Part shown: positions 1-9,229 of the stretch, one piece after another | Numbering within the stretch: position 1 is the stretch's first letter | Layout: each line of letters starts with the position of its first letter | NCBI GenBank assembly: GCA_013414765.1 | Contig: CP058708.1 | Coordinates: 2,723,553 to 2,787,552, forward strand | From: Candidatus Accumulibacter cognatus | Lineage (GTDB): Bacteria > Pseudomonadota > Gammaproteobacteria > Burkholderiales > Rhodocyclaceae | Reading direction: 5' to 3' | DNA length: 64,000 nt | The notes under the pieces: model-generated | Told to the model about the DNA's origin: nothing | The model's database searches: none | The model's input: the letters and a program-made list of their open reading frames with translations, nothing else | Position numbers and translations under genes: made by a program

Positions 1-1
1 C

Positions 2-379
2 GAGATCCCGGGGTCGTCATCTCCGCATGTCGTGCCGGTGCCAATGTCCGACATCTTCGCAGTCGACCCCGAGGAGGCTTTTGTCTCGTCCCTGGCAAGC
101 TGTCACATGCTTTGGTTCCTGTCAATCGCAGCGAAGCGAAGGTATTGCGTCGATCGCTACTGCGACGCTGCCACTGGCATCATGGAGAGGAACGAAGCCG
201 GCAAACTGGTCATCTCGGTGGTCACCTTGCGTCCGGAGGTGCAATTTTCCGGTGCAAGCATGCCAACACACGCGCAATTGGATCAGATGCACCACCAGGC
301 CCATGACGAGTGTTTCATCGCCAATTCCGTCAGGACCGAGGTTCGTTGCATTCCGATCTACACGGCTCCTGAAGGGTAG
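2..379 (+). CDS. OsmC-family peroxiredoxin (5' end cut by window edge)
   Basis: This frame is open from the window edge to a TAG stop, so only the C-terminal 125 or so residues are present. OsmC/Ohr proteins reduce organic hydroperoxides in the cytoplasm using two cysteines. Both are visible: the first in SSLASCHM near the start and the second in AHDECF about 60 residues later, with the family spacing and the usual helix context. The fragment resembles the OsmC/YhfA branch more than Ohr. An internal GTG at 32 is probably not the true start, because the frame continues upstream with OsmC-like sequence. The true start and promoter lie outside the window. Confidence 0.8.
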   Translation, partial: EIPGSSSPHVVPVPMSDIFAVDPEEAFVSSLASCHMLWFLSIAAKRRYCVDRYCDAATGIMERNEAGKLVISVVTLRPEVQFSGASMPTHAQLDQMHHQAHDECFIANSVRTEVRCIPIYTAPEG

Positions 380-410
380 TGAATCCACGGAAGCTGCCAG
401 CTTGCACTGC

Positions 411-482
411 GGAATCTCGGAATCCCGGAATCCCGGAATCCCGGAATCCCGGAATCCCGGAATCCCGGAATCCCGGAATCCC
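411..482. repeat. 8-bp tandem repeat, nine units of GGAATCCC (first one imperfect)
   Basis: Nine consecutive 8-bp units follow the OsmC-like gene. The first is GGAATCTC and the next eight (419-482) are perfect GGAATCCC; the array ends in a degenerate GGCATGCC. Eight is not a multiple of three, so open frames crossing it encode a shifting Ser-Arg-Asn-Pro-Gly-Ile-Pro pattern and are not believable genes. The array lies between two genes, 31 bp after one stop and 81 bp before the next start. Such arrays change copy number by slippage; whether this one affects expression cannot be told. Confidence 0.95.
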
Positions 483-563
483 GGCATGCCGGCGCCCACG
501 CCGACTCTTGTCGTACGGAACCGTTCAAGCAATGATGGGCGACTGTATCAACTGGTGTGAACC

Positions 564-1169
564 ATGAAACTTCCCGTTGAGAGGGAGAATTTCCAGATTA
601 CTCCCGGCGCAGCTCCGGTCTCCCTGGGTGGACTGCTTGCCGTGCTGGTTTTTGGCGCGGTCTGCCTGGGTTTTCACTGGTTTGGCAGGGACGGCTGGGT
701 GCCTTTGCTCGACAGCGCCAACCTGGCCCTGCACGAAGCCGGTCACCCGCTGGTCGGCATTTTCAGCGCGCGGGCGACCGTCTATGGCGGGACGCTGTTT
801 CAGCTCGTTTTCCCGCTTGCGGCGGCCTGGCATTTTCGTCGCACCGGCAATCCGGTCGGTCTGGCGGCAGCCCTGGTCTGGCTGGGAGAAAATCTCTTCA
901 ATATTGCCCGCTACATGGCGGATGCACGCGTTCAGGAACTCCCCTTGGTCGGTAGCGGAGATCATGACTGGACCGAGATCTTCAGTCGCTGGGGCATACT
1001 GCATCTGGATGGCCGGATCGCGTCGCTGACGCGCGGCTGCGGCCTCCTGCTGACGGCCGGAGCCGTGCTATGGCTTTATCGACGTTGGCGGGCCGACAGC
1101 CAGGGAGGCCTCGCTCAGCCGACGAAAAAAATCTCGCCGCGCGACCGAAACGCCAGGAGCCGCCCCTGA
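564..1169 (+). CDS. membrane protein with HEAGH metalloprotease-like motif
   Basis: A 201-residue protein with hydrophobic stretches near residues 22-45, 70-95, 105-120 and 155-172. The second contains HEAGH, the zinc-binding HExxH signature of M50-type site-2 proteases, followed about 50 residues on by ENLFNIARYMADAR, which could supply a third ligand or be structural. Length and membrane content fit small M50-like or rhomboid-sized integral proteins, but I do not see the NPDG-type motif of true site-2 proteases, so activity is uncertain. It stands alone; the next gene is convergent. Function is not assigned. Confidence 0.7.
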   Translation: MKLPVERENFQITPGAAPVSLGGLLAVLVFGAVCLGFHWFGRDGWVPLLDSANLALHEAGHPLVGIFSARATVYGGTLFQLVFPLAAAWHFRRTGNPVGLAAALVWLGENLFNIARYMADARVQELPLVGSGDHDWTEIFSRWGILHLDGRIASLTRGCGLLLTAGAVLWLYRRWRADSQGGLAQPTKKISPRDRNARSRP

Positions 1170-1292
1170 GGCCACCAATAGGCAGGATCCATCGCTATCT
1201 CGATAGCGCCTCATTGGATATTTCCGGCAAGTGCGATGCGCGATGAGCCGGAATGCAGGGAGCCGAGCTGTCGGCAGCCCATGTGCCGGGGG

Positions 1293-1733
1293 CTACCGGT
1301 GTACGGCTTTCGGCCAGAGGATCATCTGCGTGCAGCGAAACAGGGCCAGCTTGCGCCCGCTCGCCTCGTCGCTTACCACCGCATCCCAGACCTGCGTGTT
1401 GCGTCCGAGGTGTTGGGCGGTCGCCGTGCAGGCGACGCTTCCCTCTTTGACGGTGCCGAGATGGTTGCTCTTCAGCTCGATGGTCGTGAAGGACTGTGCG
1501 CCTTCCGGCAAATGCGCGATGGTCGCGTAACCGCAGCTCGTGTCGGCCAGCGCGACGACGCTGGCCGCATGCAGGAAATCGTTGGGTGCGACGTGCAGCT
1601 TGTGGATCGGCATCCGGCTGCTGAGCGTGTTCGGTGCCAGCGACAGGATCACGATGCCCAGGTAGCCCGGTAAGTACTCGCTGCCTTGCTGGTTGAGGAG
1701 TTCGATGGTGATGTCGCTGCGTAGTAAGCTCAT
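1293..1733 (-). CDS. PaaI/YdiI-like hotdog thioesterase
   Basis: A 146-residue hotdog-fold protein. The segment ASVVALADTSCGYATIAH matches the PaaI/YdiI pattern in which the Asp before the small-residue patch acts in hydrolysis of acyl-CoA thioesters, and TIELKSNHLGTVKEG is the usual substrate-binding strand. I start at the ATG at 1733 (MSLLRSDITIE); the frame runs farther upstream only as an antisense-like reading inside the next gene. It lies 47 bp downstream of the MFS gene on the same strand, so the two may be cotranscribed. Its substrate is unknown. Confidence 0.8.
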   Translation of the reverse strand: MSLLRSDITIELLNQQGSEYLPGYLGIVILSLAPNTLSSRMPIHKLHVAPNDFLHAASVVALADTSCGYATIAHLPEGAQSFTTIELKSNHLGTVKEGSVACTATAQHLGRNTQVWDAVVSDEASGRKLALFRCTQMILWPKAVHR

Positions 1734-1780
1734 GGTCGGCGATCCAGGATGAAAGAGGAAGACGTTTTTCGAAGCCGCAC

Positions 1781-3001
1781 TCAGGCCGGAGCAAGCGCCC
1801 TGGTCATGGGCGCTTCGCGGATCGGCAGGTTGATCAGCGCAGCGGCGGTGGCCAGTGCCATGTCGGCGTACCACATCCAGCCGAAGTCGCCGAAACGGAC
1901 AATGACCAGGCCACCCAGCCAGGCGCCAAGGAAGCCGCCGATCTGGTGCGACAGCAGGGTCATGCCGAACAGCGTGGCCAGATAGCGAACGCCGAACAGC
2001 TTGCCGACGATGGCCGCCGTCGGTGGGACAGTCGCCAGCCAGGTAAACCCGAGACCGGCAGCGAAGACGTAGAAAGTCAGCTCCGTGCGCGGCGCCAGCA
2101 GGTAAGCGGCGACGAGCACGGCGCGCGAGCCGTACATGACCGCCAGTACGTACTTGCTGCGATAGCGGGAGACACAGGCACCGGCATAGAGGCTGCCCAG
2201 GATGTTGGCCAGGCCAATGATCGCCAGCGACCAACTGGCGACCTCGGGAGGCAGCCCGCACAGATTGACCTCGCCCGGCAGATGGGTGACCAGGAATGCG
2301 ATGTGGAAGCCGCAGGTGAAGAAGCCGGCATGCAGCAGCAGGTAGCTGCTGTCGCCGAATGCCTCGCGCAGGGCCGCCCGCAAACCCTGGTCGGCCCGCT
2401 CGACGGCATGGGCCGGCGCGGCCGGCAGCGGGCTGGCGACCTTCCGCACCAGGGGCAACGCCGCCAGGGTCATCACTGCCAGAACCCACATCGCGCCCAT
2501 CCAGCCGAGCGCCTGGATCGCCTTCTGGAGGATCGGAGCGAAGACGAATTGCCCAAAGGAACCGCCGGCGTTGATCACTCCCGATGCTGTACCGCGCACT
2601 TCCAGCGGCAGGCGCTGCGCAGCGGCGCCGATCAGCACTGAAAAGCTCCCGGCGCCTGAACCGATCGCTGCCAGCAGGCCGAGCGATACCACCAGACCGA
2701 AACCCGAAGTGGCGTATGGAGTAATCGCGCAACCCATTGCCAGCATGACGATGCCGCCGGTGAGGACAGCGCGCGGCCCGTAACGGTCAGCCAGGGCGCC
2801 GGCTACCGGCTGGATCGCTCCCCAGGTGAATTGGCCGATTGCAAGAGCCAGGCTGATGGTGGCAATTCCCAATCCGCTTGTGGAGTTGATCGGCGCGATG
2901 ATCAGGCCGAAGGACTGGCGCGTTCCCATTGTCACCATCAGGATGCCGGCCGCAGCCAGGGTGATGGCCATGACGCCGGGGTGGTTGAGCGAACGCAGCA
3001 T
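1781..3001 (-). CDS. MFS transporter
   Basis: A 406-residue major facilitator superfamily protein with about twelve hydrophobic segments. The loop between segments 2 and 3 carries the family signature (GALADRYGPRAVL). The overall layout, with an early GTRQSFGL helix and many small residues, is like the oxalate/formate antiporter-type and related monocarboxylate MFS carriers. Substrate is not readable from sequence. A LysR regulator is divergently transcribed 125 bp away, the usual arrangement for a substrate-induced exporter or importer, and the thioesterase gene follows on the same strand. Confidence 0.85.
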   Translation of the reverse strand: MLRSLNHPGVMAITLAAAGILMVTMGTRQSFGLIIAPINSTSGLGIATISLALAIGQFTWGAIQPVAGALADRYGPRAVLTGGIVMLAMGCAITPYATSGFGLVVSLGLLAAIGSGAGSFSVLIGAAAQRLPLEVRGTASGVINAGGSFGQFVFAPILQKAIQALGWMGAMWVLAVMTLAALPLVRKVASPLPAAPAHAVERADQGLRAALREAFGDSSYLLLHAGFFTCGFHIAFLVTHLPGEVNLCGLPPEVASWSLAIIGLANILGSLYAGACVSRYRSKYVLAVMYGSRAVLVAAYLLAPRTELTFYVFAAGLGFTWLATVPPTAAIVGKLFGVRYLATLFGMTLLSHQIGGFLGAWLGGLVIVRFGDFGWMWYADMALATAAALINLPIREAPMTRALAPA

Positions 3002-3126
3002 GGCAGGTACCTATGATCAGCAATTGGCCAGGCCAGAATTGGCGCTGGATCGAGCGAACTATAGTGCCAAAACTGGGCGACAAATAGCGGTAGAATCAAG
3101 CAGTCGTGTCAATGGATAATTGACAA

Positions 3127-4047
3127 ATGATCTGGTTGAGCAGTTGGGCAAGCTTTGTCAAGATTGTCGAAACCGGCAGCATGGCTGCAGCAGCCCGTCG
3201 TCTCGACTGTACGCGGGCACAGATCAGCAAGCAGGTCGGCGACCTCGAGCAAGCTTTTGCTGTCCGTCTCTTCGAGAGAACGACACGCAAACTACGCTTG
3301 ACACCGGCGGGCGAAATCTTCTACCAGCATGCGTTGCGTGCGCTGGAAGTCGTTGACCGTGCCGATCTGGCGGTCCGGATTGGCACCGAAGTGCCGTGTG
3401 GGATCATCCGCATCAGCGCCTCGTTGACCTTCGGACGGTTGTACATTGCCCCGCTGTTGCCGCATTTGACCGAATGCTATCCACAACTTGATTGTGAGCT
3501 GTTGTTGACCGACGATCTGGTCGACTTGATTGAGGACCGGATCGATCTGGCCTTGCGCCTGACCAATACGCCTCCTGAGGATGCAGTCGCCCGACCCCTG
3601 GCCGTGGTCAAGCGGGTGATCTGTGCCGCGCCGGCCTATCTCGATACCTACGGGCATCCCGCAACACCCGCGGAACTGACGAGGCACCAGTGTTTCGATT
3701 ATGCGCATCCCTCTGGAAAGGCGGTGTGGCGGCTGCTCGATCGTCAGGGAGAAGAAATGGCCATCCCGGTCAACAGCAGATTTCGCATCAACAACGTCGA
3801 TTGTGTTCTGGAAGCTGTTCTCGCGGGTCGCGGCATGGCAGTCCTGCCCACCTATCTCTGCGGCTCATACCTGGCCGACGGCAGGCTGTGCGCGGTGCTC
3901 GATGACCATGAGCCGCTGAGCAGCTTCGGTCGCCATGTCTACGCCTGTTATACCCCGAGCCGAGTCCGACTGGCCAAGGTCCGCGTCGTTCTCGACGAAC
4001 TCGATACGCTGTTTCGGCCCGTGCCGCCATGGGAGCGGGCTGTCTGA
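3127..4047 (+). CDS. LysR-family transcriptional regulator
   Basis: A 306-residue LysR-type regulator. The N-terminal winged helix-turn-helix is clear (FVKIVETGSMAAAARRLDC, then ISKQVGDLEQAFAVRLFERT), and the C-terminal half has the periplasmic-binding-protein-like effector domain. It is divergent from the MFS gene, so the 125-bp gap should hold both promoters and the operator. It probably controls the MFS-thioesterase pair. The ATG at 3127 places the helix-turn-helix at the usual distance from the N terminus. Confidence 0.88.
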   Translation: MIWLSSWASFVKIVETGSMAAAARRLDCTRAQISKQVGDLEQAFAVRLFERTTRKLRLTPAGEIFYQHALRALEVVDRADLAVRIGTEVPCGIIRISASLTFGRLYIAPLLPHLTECYPQLDCELLLTDDLVDLIEDRIDLALRLTNTPPEDAVARPLAVVKRVICAAPAYLDTYGHPATPAELTRHQCFDYAHPSGKAVWRLLDRQGEEMAIPVNSRFRINNVDCVLEAVLAGRGMAVLPTYLCGSYLADGRLCAVLDDHEPLSSFGRHVYACYTPSRVRLAKVRVVLDELDTLFRPVPPWERAV

Positions 4048-4306
4048 GTCGGGCGATGCGCGCGGTGTCGCAACCGCGCACGTCAAGTGCACCCGGATCA
4101 GCTCAATAAGGAGGGAGCAGGCGGCGCAGGCCGTGCATCAGTACCAGAAAAAAGAAGAAGACATTGAAGAAGACATTGCGCAGCAGCAGGCCGGGAAGTT
4201 CAGCGCCAGCGGTTGGGCCAGGGCCTGTAGTGGGTTGTGGACTGGTGATCATTGTCGTCTTCTTTTTGCCCGCGCGGAGACAGATGGAAAGTTTGCGCTC
4301 ACCCCC

Positions 4307-4334
4307 TTGCCCACCCGGCCAAATTCGCTATAAT
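4307..4334 (+). promoter_or_regulatory. sigma-70 promoter for tRNA-Asp
   Basis: TTGCCC at 4307-4312 and a perfect TATAAT at 4329-4334 are separated by 16 bp. The tRNA begins 84 bp after the -10 box, giving a leader of about 75 nt. The 260 bp before it, back to the LysR stop, show no convincing gene. Confidence 0.65.
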
Positions 4335-4418
4335 GCCCAGCTTGCACAGCGCAACGTCTTCTCCAGATGCCGGTTGTGGAGCGCAAACAACCGAAGAATG
4401 ATTCAGCAGCACGAGCAC

Positions 4419-4495
4419 GGAGTGGTAGTTCAGTTGGTTAGAATACCGGCCTGTCACGCCGGGGGTCGCGGGTTCGAGCCCCGTCCACTCCGCCA
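4419..4495 (+). tRNA. tRNA-Asp (GTC)
   Basis: A complete cloverleaf of 77 nt with encoded CCA. The acceptor arm pairs GGAGTGG with CCACTCC, the anticodon loop is CTGTCAC (anticodon GTC), and the T arm is CGGGTTCGAGCCCCG-like. It ends five bases before the stop of the convergent EamA gene. Confidence 0.97.
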
Positions 4496-4499
4496 ACAT

Positions 4500-5483
4500 T
4501 CACCGCAATAGTCCGCCAGATCCAGTCTGCGATCTGGCGCTTTGCGCGGTGCCTGCGTATCCTCTGCCAGAGTGACTGGTGGTCGCCCGGCGCACAACCA
4601 TCAGGACTCCGGCCAACACCAATCCGGCGCCCATCAGTTGGGGCAGCGACACCGGCTCATCCAGCAAGCCCCAGCCAAAAAATATCGTCAGGACCGGCCC
4701 CAGGGTACCGATCAACACCGCCTGTGCCGAACCAATCCGGCGAATTGCGGCCGACTGCCAGAACACTGGTAATGCTGTCGAGAATATCGCCATTCCGATC
4801 CCACAGAGATACACCGGCATGGGTTGAACCAGTGCAGAGAGGGGCTGGCTCACCAGAAAGTGAATTTGCGTTGCGACGGTCGAGACGGTCATCGCCAGAG
4901 CGGCGAATCGAATCGCCCCGAGTCGCCGGATGGCGGTTTCTGTGCCGGCGCTATACATGGCGTAGGACAAGGCCGATCCGAACACGAAAGCCGCTCCAAT
5001 CAGTACCGTGTGGACATCGCCAGCGACCTCGAGATCGTGGGCAAAGGCCAATCCGATGCCGGCGTAAGAGAGCACGAGTGCGGCCACTTGTCGCCGCTGC
5101 AGTCGTTTACCCATGAACAGCCAGCCGATCAGGACCGTCAGCGTCGGATAAATGAACAGGATCAGACGTTCCAGGGCCGCCGAGATGTACTGTAGCCCAA
5201 CAAAGTCCAGGATGCTGGCGCCGTAGTAGCCGAGCAGTCCCAGCAGGATGAGGAGTCCCCAGTCCGAACGGGCTAGCCGCGGCGTGGACCGGCCAACCCA
5301 GAGGCTGACGCAAAGCACGATCGGGAGTGTGAAGCTCATCCGCAGCGTCAACAGAGTGATCGCATGGACCGACGCGGCAGCATAGGCCAGCTTGACGAAG
5401 ATCGCCTTGAACGAAAACCCAAACGCAGCAAGAACGGCCAGGGCGATTCCGATGCGCTCGGCGGACCAGTGTTTCCAGGGCAT
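4500..5483 (-). CDS. EamA/DMT-family transporter
   Basis: A 327-residue drug/metabolite transporter with ten predicted membrane helices in two EamA repeats (about residues 10-140 and 155-295). Members export amino acids, nucleobases or other small metabolites; the substrate here is unknown. The C-terminal 30 residues are polar and probably cytoplasmic. A LysR gene starts 104 bp away in the opposite direction and is the likely regulator. The 3' end lies immediately against the tRNA-Asp gene. Confidence 0.85.
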   Translation of the reverse strand: MPWKHWSAERIGIALAVLAAFGFSFKAIFVKLAYAAASVHAITLLTLRMSFTLPIVLCVSLWVGRSTPRLARSDWGLLILLGLLGYYGASILDFVGLQYISAALERLILFIYPTLTVLIGWLFMGKRLQRRQVAALVLSYAGIGLAFAHDLEVAGDVHTVLIGAAFVFGSALSYAMYSAGTETAIRRLGAIRFAALAMTVSTVATQIHFLVSQPLSALVQPMPVYLCGIGMAIFSTALPVFWQSAAIRRIGSAQAVLIGTLGPVLTIFFGWGLLDEPVSLPQLMGAGLVLAGVLMVVRRATTSHSGRGYAGTAQSARSQTGSGGLLR

Positions 5484-5587
5484 GAGAGGTGAAATCCTTA
5501 GTGTTCTGATAGAACGAATGATAGATGGTAAATTTTCTGCTTAAAATTGACATTTTTAAAAGCAATCGTTCGTTTATAACTAATGCT

Positions 5588-6481
5588 ATGCATTATGGTC
5601 TGATCGATCTCCGGCTCTTTGTGGCCATTGCGGAGTTGAAGAATCTGACTCGCGGCGCCGAGCGGGTTCATTTGGCGCCCTCCTCGGCGAGTCATCGCAT
5701 CCGTCTGCTTGAAGCATCGATCGGCACACCGCTGCTGCTTCGCGAAGCGCGAGGGGTCAAGCTCACCCGTGCGGGCGAGTTGCTGCTTCGTCATGCACGA
5801 CAGGTTTTCGCCCAACTCGAACAGATGCATGCCGACCTTTCGCCCTATGCAAAGGGAGTCAGGGGTCATGTCAGACTGTGGGCCAATACGCATGCAACCC
5901 ATACATTTCTTCCTGACAGCCTCTCGGCCTTCTTGCGTTGTTACCCGCAGGTCAGCATCACGCTTGAAGAACATACGAGTCCCGAGGTCGTGATGGCCGT
6001 TGTTCGGGGAGAAGTTGAAGTCGGTGTCGTTGCGGAATCCGTCGAGGGGGTAGACGTGGAACTCATCCCTTACCGCGCCGACCGTCTGGTGCTGATCACG
6101 CCGGCTGATCATCCGCTGGCCGGGCGAACGAGCACCTCGTTTGTCGAGGTGCTGGATTTTCCCTTCGTGATGCTTCACTCGGGGTCGGCGATCCACACCT
6201 TCACGATGAACGCGGCAGCGGCGCTCGGGCGGCATCTCGAAGTCCGGATTCAGGTGCGAAGTTTCGAGGCGGTTTGTCGTATGGTGAGTGCTGGCGTAGG
6301 GCTTGGAATGGTTCCTGGAAGCGCGATTCCGGACGATACGACACGATCCTCGCTAGCCATTCTTGAGCTACAAGAGAGTTGGGCGCAGCGCGATCTCAAG
6401 GTTTGCGTGAAAAACAGGGAACTGTTGTCCGGATTTGCGGCAAGTCTGGTGGAGAGTCTGACGGGGAAACCCTTGACGTGA
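5588..6481 (+). CDS. LysR-family transcriptional regulator
   Basis: A 297-residue LysR-type regulator from the ATG at 5588 (MHYGLIDLRLFVAIAEL), which puts the helix-turn-helix (LTRGAERVHLAPSSASHRIR) at the usual place. The frame is open 63 bp further upstream, but that stretch is AT-rich and looks like promoter DNA. The effector-binding domain fills the C-terminal two thirds. It is divergent from the EamA transporter and probably regulates it; the AT-rich 104-bp gap should contain the operator. Confidence 0.88.
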   Translation: MHYGLIDLRLFVAIAELKNLTRGAERVHLAPSSASHRIRLLEASIGTPLLLREARGVKLTRAGELLLRHARQVFAQLEQMHADLSPYAKGVRGHVRLWANTHATHTFLPDSLSAFLRCYPQVSITLEEHTSPEVVMAVVRGEVEVGVVAESVEGVDVELIPYRADRLVLITPADHPLAGRTSTSFVEVLDFPFVMLHSGSAIHTFTMNAAAALGRHLEVRIQVRSFEAVCRMVSAGVGLGMVPGSAIPDDTTRSSLAILELQESWAQRDLKVCVKNRELLSGFAASLVESLTGKPLT

Positions 6482-6633
6482 GTCGCTGACGTCATGGCGC
6501 GGCACGGAAATCAAGGCGTGACAGGATCAGTCTTCTGAACTCCGGTTTGATCGACCGACCGGATTGCCGCCGGTCTCCGCCGAAGGCTCCCGCTGATCCG
6601 GAAGACCCATGGCCATTTCCCCGCCATTCCGGC

Positions 6634-7449
6634 TCAGACGCTCGCCATGCGCTTGCGCAGACGGTCGCTCAGCGCGTCTACAGCCAGCACCAGGATGAAC
6701 ATTGCGATCAGTACCGTCGCCGCCTGCGCCTGCTGAAAGATCGACAGGTGGTAATAGAGCATCTGGCCGAGGCCGCCGGCGCCGACGAAGCCGAGTACGG
6801 CAGCCATGCGGATGTTCATTTCCAGCCGGTAGAGCCCGTAGGCCACGCATTGCGGCCAGACCAGCGGTTGCGTTCCGTACAGGAAGGCCGGCACGCCGCC
6901 GCTGCCGGCTTCGCGCAGGCTTTGCTCGGGCTGCCGTGGCGCGTTCTCGATCGCTTCGGCGAACAGCCGGCCGAGCACTCCGGTGGTGTGCAGCGCCAGC
7001 GCCAACGCACCGGCGAAAGGTCCGAGGCCAGCGACGAGCACCATCAGCGTTGCCCAGACCAGTTCCGGCACGCTGCGCAGCAGATTGAGGAGAAAGCGCG
7101 ACAGCCTGGCGGTGGCGACCCCTTGCCGCCCGGCCGCGGGCAAGGACAGCAACAGTCCCGCCAGCGTCGCCAGCAGCGTGCCGACCATGGCCACCGAGAA
7201 GGTCTGCAAGGCGCCCCAGGCGGTCTTGCGCACGAATTCAGGGTCGAGATCGGGTGGCAGGAAGGAGATGGCAAATTTTCCCATTGCGGCTGCCGAATCG
7301 GCCGAAAACAGTGCCCCGAAATCGATCGCGAGATAGGCGAAGCTGGCCACCACGGCAGCAATCAGCAGGCCGCTGGTGAGCACGCAGGACAGGCAGAAAT
7401 CAGCGGCGCCGCGTGCCGCACAGGGCTCCTGAACGTCATTCGCGTTCAT
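6634..7449 (-). CDS. phnE2: PhnE-like ABC permease (second permease)
   Basis: A 271-residue inner-membrane permease with about six helices and the EAA-type loop (GFVGAGGLGQML) shared with PhnE/PtxC permeases. It starts at the ATG at 7449, overlapping the stop of the first permease by 4 bp (ATGA), so translation is coupled. The frame continues upstream inside the other permease but only as a shadow. Last gene of a binding protein-ATPase-permease-permease set; the neighbouring SelD fusion suggests a selenium oxyanion rather than phosphonate as substrate. Confidence 0.85.
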   Translation of the reverse strand: MNANDVQEPCAARGAADFCLSCVLTSGLLIAAVVASFAYLAIDFGALFSADSAAAMGKFAISFLPPDLDPEFVRKTAWGALQTFSVAMVGTLLATLAGLLLSLPAAGRQGVATARLSRFLLNLLRSVPELVWATLMVLVAGLGPFAGALALALHTTGVLGRLFAEAIENAPRQPEQSLREAGSGGVPAFLYGTQPLVWPQCVAYGLYRLEMNIRMAAVLGFVGAGGLGQMLYYHLSIFQQAQAATVLIAMFILVLAVDALSDRLRKRMASV

Positions 7450-8285
7450 GCCAACGCCCGGCGCAATGTCGCGCTCAGCGCGTCGGCGAGCAGCACCAGC
7501 AACAGGAAGACGAGGAGGATCAGGGCGGCCTCGCCGCCGTTCAGCATCTTCATCGACTGATCCATCAACTGCCCGAGCCCGCCGGCGCCGACGAAGCCCA
7601 TGATTACCGACGAGCGGACCGCACACTCCCAGCGATAGACGGTGTAGGAGGTCAGTTCCTGCGCCGCGTTGGGGAGCAGTCCGTAGGCCAGCGCCGCGCA
7701 GCGGCCACTGCCCGCTTCGAGCAGCGAGCGGGCAGGGCGAGTGTCGGTCGATTCGAGGATCTCGGTGTACACCTTGCCGAGCATGCCGCCGTAGGTGACC
7801 GCCAGCGCCAGCACGCCGGCGGCTGGCCCGAGTCCGAAGACGCGCACCAGCATCAGCGCCCAGACAATCTCGGGGATCGCGCGCAATAAGGTCAGCAGCG
7901 CGCGCCCGGCGAGACGTAGCATGCTGCCACCGTGGTGGCCGGGTCCCGGCCCGATCAGCGATACCGCCAGCGGGCGTGTGCACAGGATCGCCAATGGCAC
8001 CGCGATGAGCAGGGCCAGCGCGATGCCGGCGGTGGCCATTGCCAGAGTTTCCAGTGTTGCCTTGAGAAGGATGCCGAGAAAATCGGTCGACGTTTCGGGT
8101 GGCAGAAAGCCTGCAAGAAAAGCGCCCATCACCTGCAGATTATTGCCCTCGAACAGCGCCCAGGGGCGGAACTCGGCGAGCTGCAGGAGCGGCCACAGAA
8201 ATCCCAGGGCGAGTACCGTCCAGCCGAGACGCGCGCGCGCGTCCGGGTCCCGGGTCGGCGGCAGGGTGCTGGTGAGCGTCTTCAA
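7446..8285 (-). CDS. phnE1: PhnE-like ABC permease (first permease)
   Basis: A 279-residue PhnE-type permease if the TTG at 8285 is used, right after the ATPase stop at 8287-8289. No ATG occurs in this frame near the ATPase stop, and the longer upstream reading is a shadow of the ATPase gene. It has about six hydrophobic helices and the conserved loop GFVGAGGLGQLMDQS. PhnE1 and PhnE2 would form a heterodimeric channel. The ATGA overlap with the next gene shows a tight operon. The start codon is the least certain part. Confidence 0.82.
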   Translation of the reverse strand: MKTLTSTLPPTRDPDARARLGWTVLALGFLWPLLQLAEFRPWALFEGNNLQVMGAFLAGFLPPETSTDFLGILLKATLETLAMATAGIALALLIAVPLAILCTRPLAVSLIGPGPGHHGGSMLRLAGRALLTLLRAIPEIVWALMLVRVFGLGPAAGVLALAVTYGGMLGKVYTEILESTDTRPARSLLEAGSGRCAALAYGLLPNAAQELTSYTVYRWECAVRSSVIMGFVGAGGLGQLMDQSMKMLNGGEAALILLVFLLLVLLADALSATLRRALA

Positions 8286-8286
8286 T

Positions 8287-9159
8287 TCAGCGTCCGCGGC
8301 AGGTATCGAAGCGCACGACGGGGATCTCCACCTGGCCGTCGGTGGCTGTAACCCCAGGGTCAACGGCGGCGCCGTCGCGCGGAGATACCGGAGCCCGGGC
8401 CTGTATCGGCAAGACGCCGCCCTCGGCGGCGTATAGGTCGCGCAACATCGTCTCGCTGACGCGTGCCGTCGGCAGGTCGAAGACGATTTCGCCGGCGCGC
8501 AGACCAACGATGCGCGGAAACCACTTGAGCGCCAGGTCTACTGCATGCAGCGAAGCGAACAGGCTGGCGCCGCGACGCTCGGAGTCGGCGACCAGTTCGC
8601 AGAGCGCGGCATCGGCGAGCGTCGGGTCGAGGGCCGAGACCGGTTCGTCGGCCAGGATCAGGTCGGGTTGCTGGTAGAGGACGCGGGCGATCCCGACGCG
8701 CTGCAACTGTCCTCCCGAGAGCCGGTCGCAGCGATCGAACAGGCGGTCGGCGAGGTCGAAGCGCGCCAGTACCGCCCGCGCACCGTCGATGTCGACCGGA
8801 TAGAGCAGCGAGCAAAGCCCCTTCCATGCCGGCCAGTGGCCGAGCCGGCCGGCGAGGATCGCGGTAATCACGCGCTGGCGGGGCGGAATCGGTGGCGCTT
8901 GGTGGATGGTGCCGATGCGCGCGCGCAGGCGACGCAATTCGCCGGCCGACGCCTGCCAGGGGTTGACGCCGAGGATCTCCAGGCGTCCGTCACTGGGCCG
9001 CAAGGCACTGCCGAGGAGCCGCGAGAGGCTGGTCTTGCCAGCGCCCGACGGACCGATCACCGCCACCTGCTCGCCGCGCGCAAGACGCAGCGAGATTCGC
9101 TGCAGCGCGCGAAAACCATTGCCGTGCGTCAGTCCGACGCCGGTCAGTTCGCTTGCCAT
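8287..9159 (-). CDS. phnC: PhnC-like ABC transporter ATPase
   Basis: A 290-residue ABC ATPase. Walker A ([13 protein letters not shown], near residue 38), the signature [15 protein letters not shown] and Walker B (LILADEP) are intact, followed by SALDPT. It is closest in layout to PhnC, which powers phosphonate/phosphite/selenium-oxyanion importers. The C-terminal 40 residues beyond the ATPase core are Arg/Pro-rich and unusual. It lies between the binding protein gene (71 bp upstream) and two permeases. Confidence 0.88.
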
Positions 9160-9229
9160 GCCCTTGCCCTCCTTGCTCCCTGTCGCCGCGACGCCTGCCG
9201 ACTCGGCGTCTGCGGAAGTCGCAGCATCC

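Noticed and set aside
411-482. Possible CRISPR or coding repeat at the 8-bp array
   Set aside because: The units are head-to-tail with no spacers, and the 8-bp period breaks any reading frame.
4164-4511. An open frame running through the tRNA-Asp gene
   Set aside because: It translates the tRNA and its promoter; no coding features.
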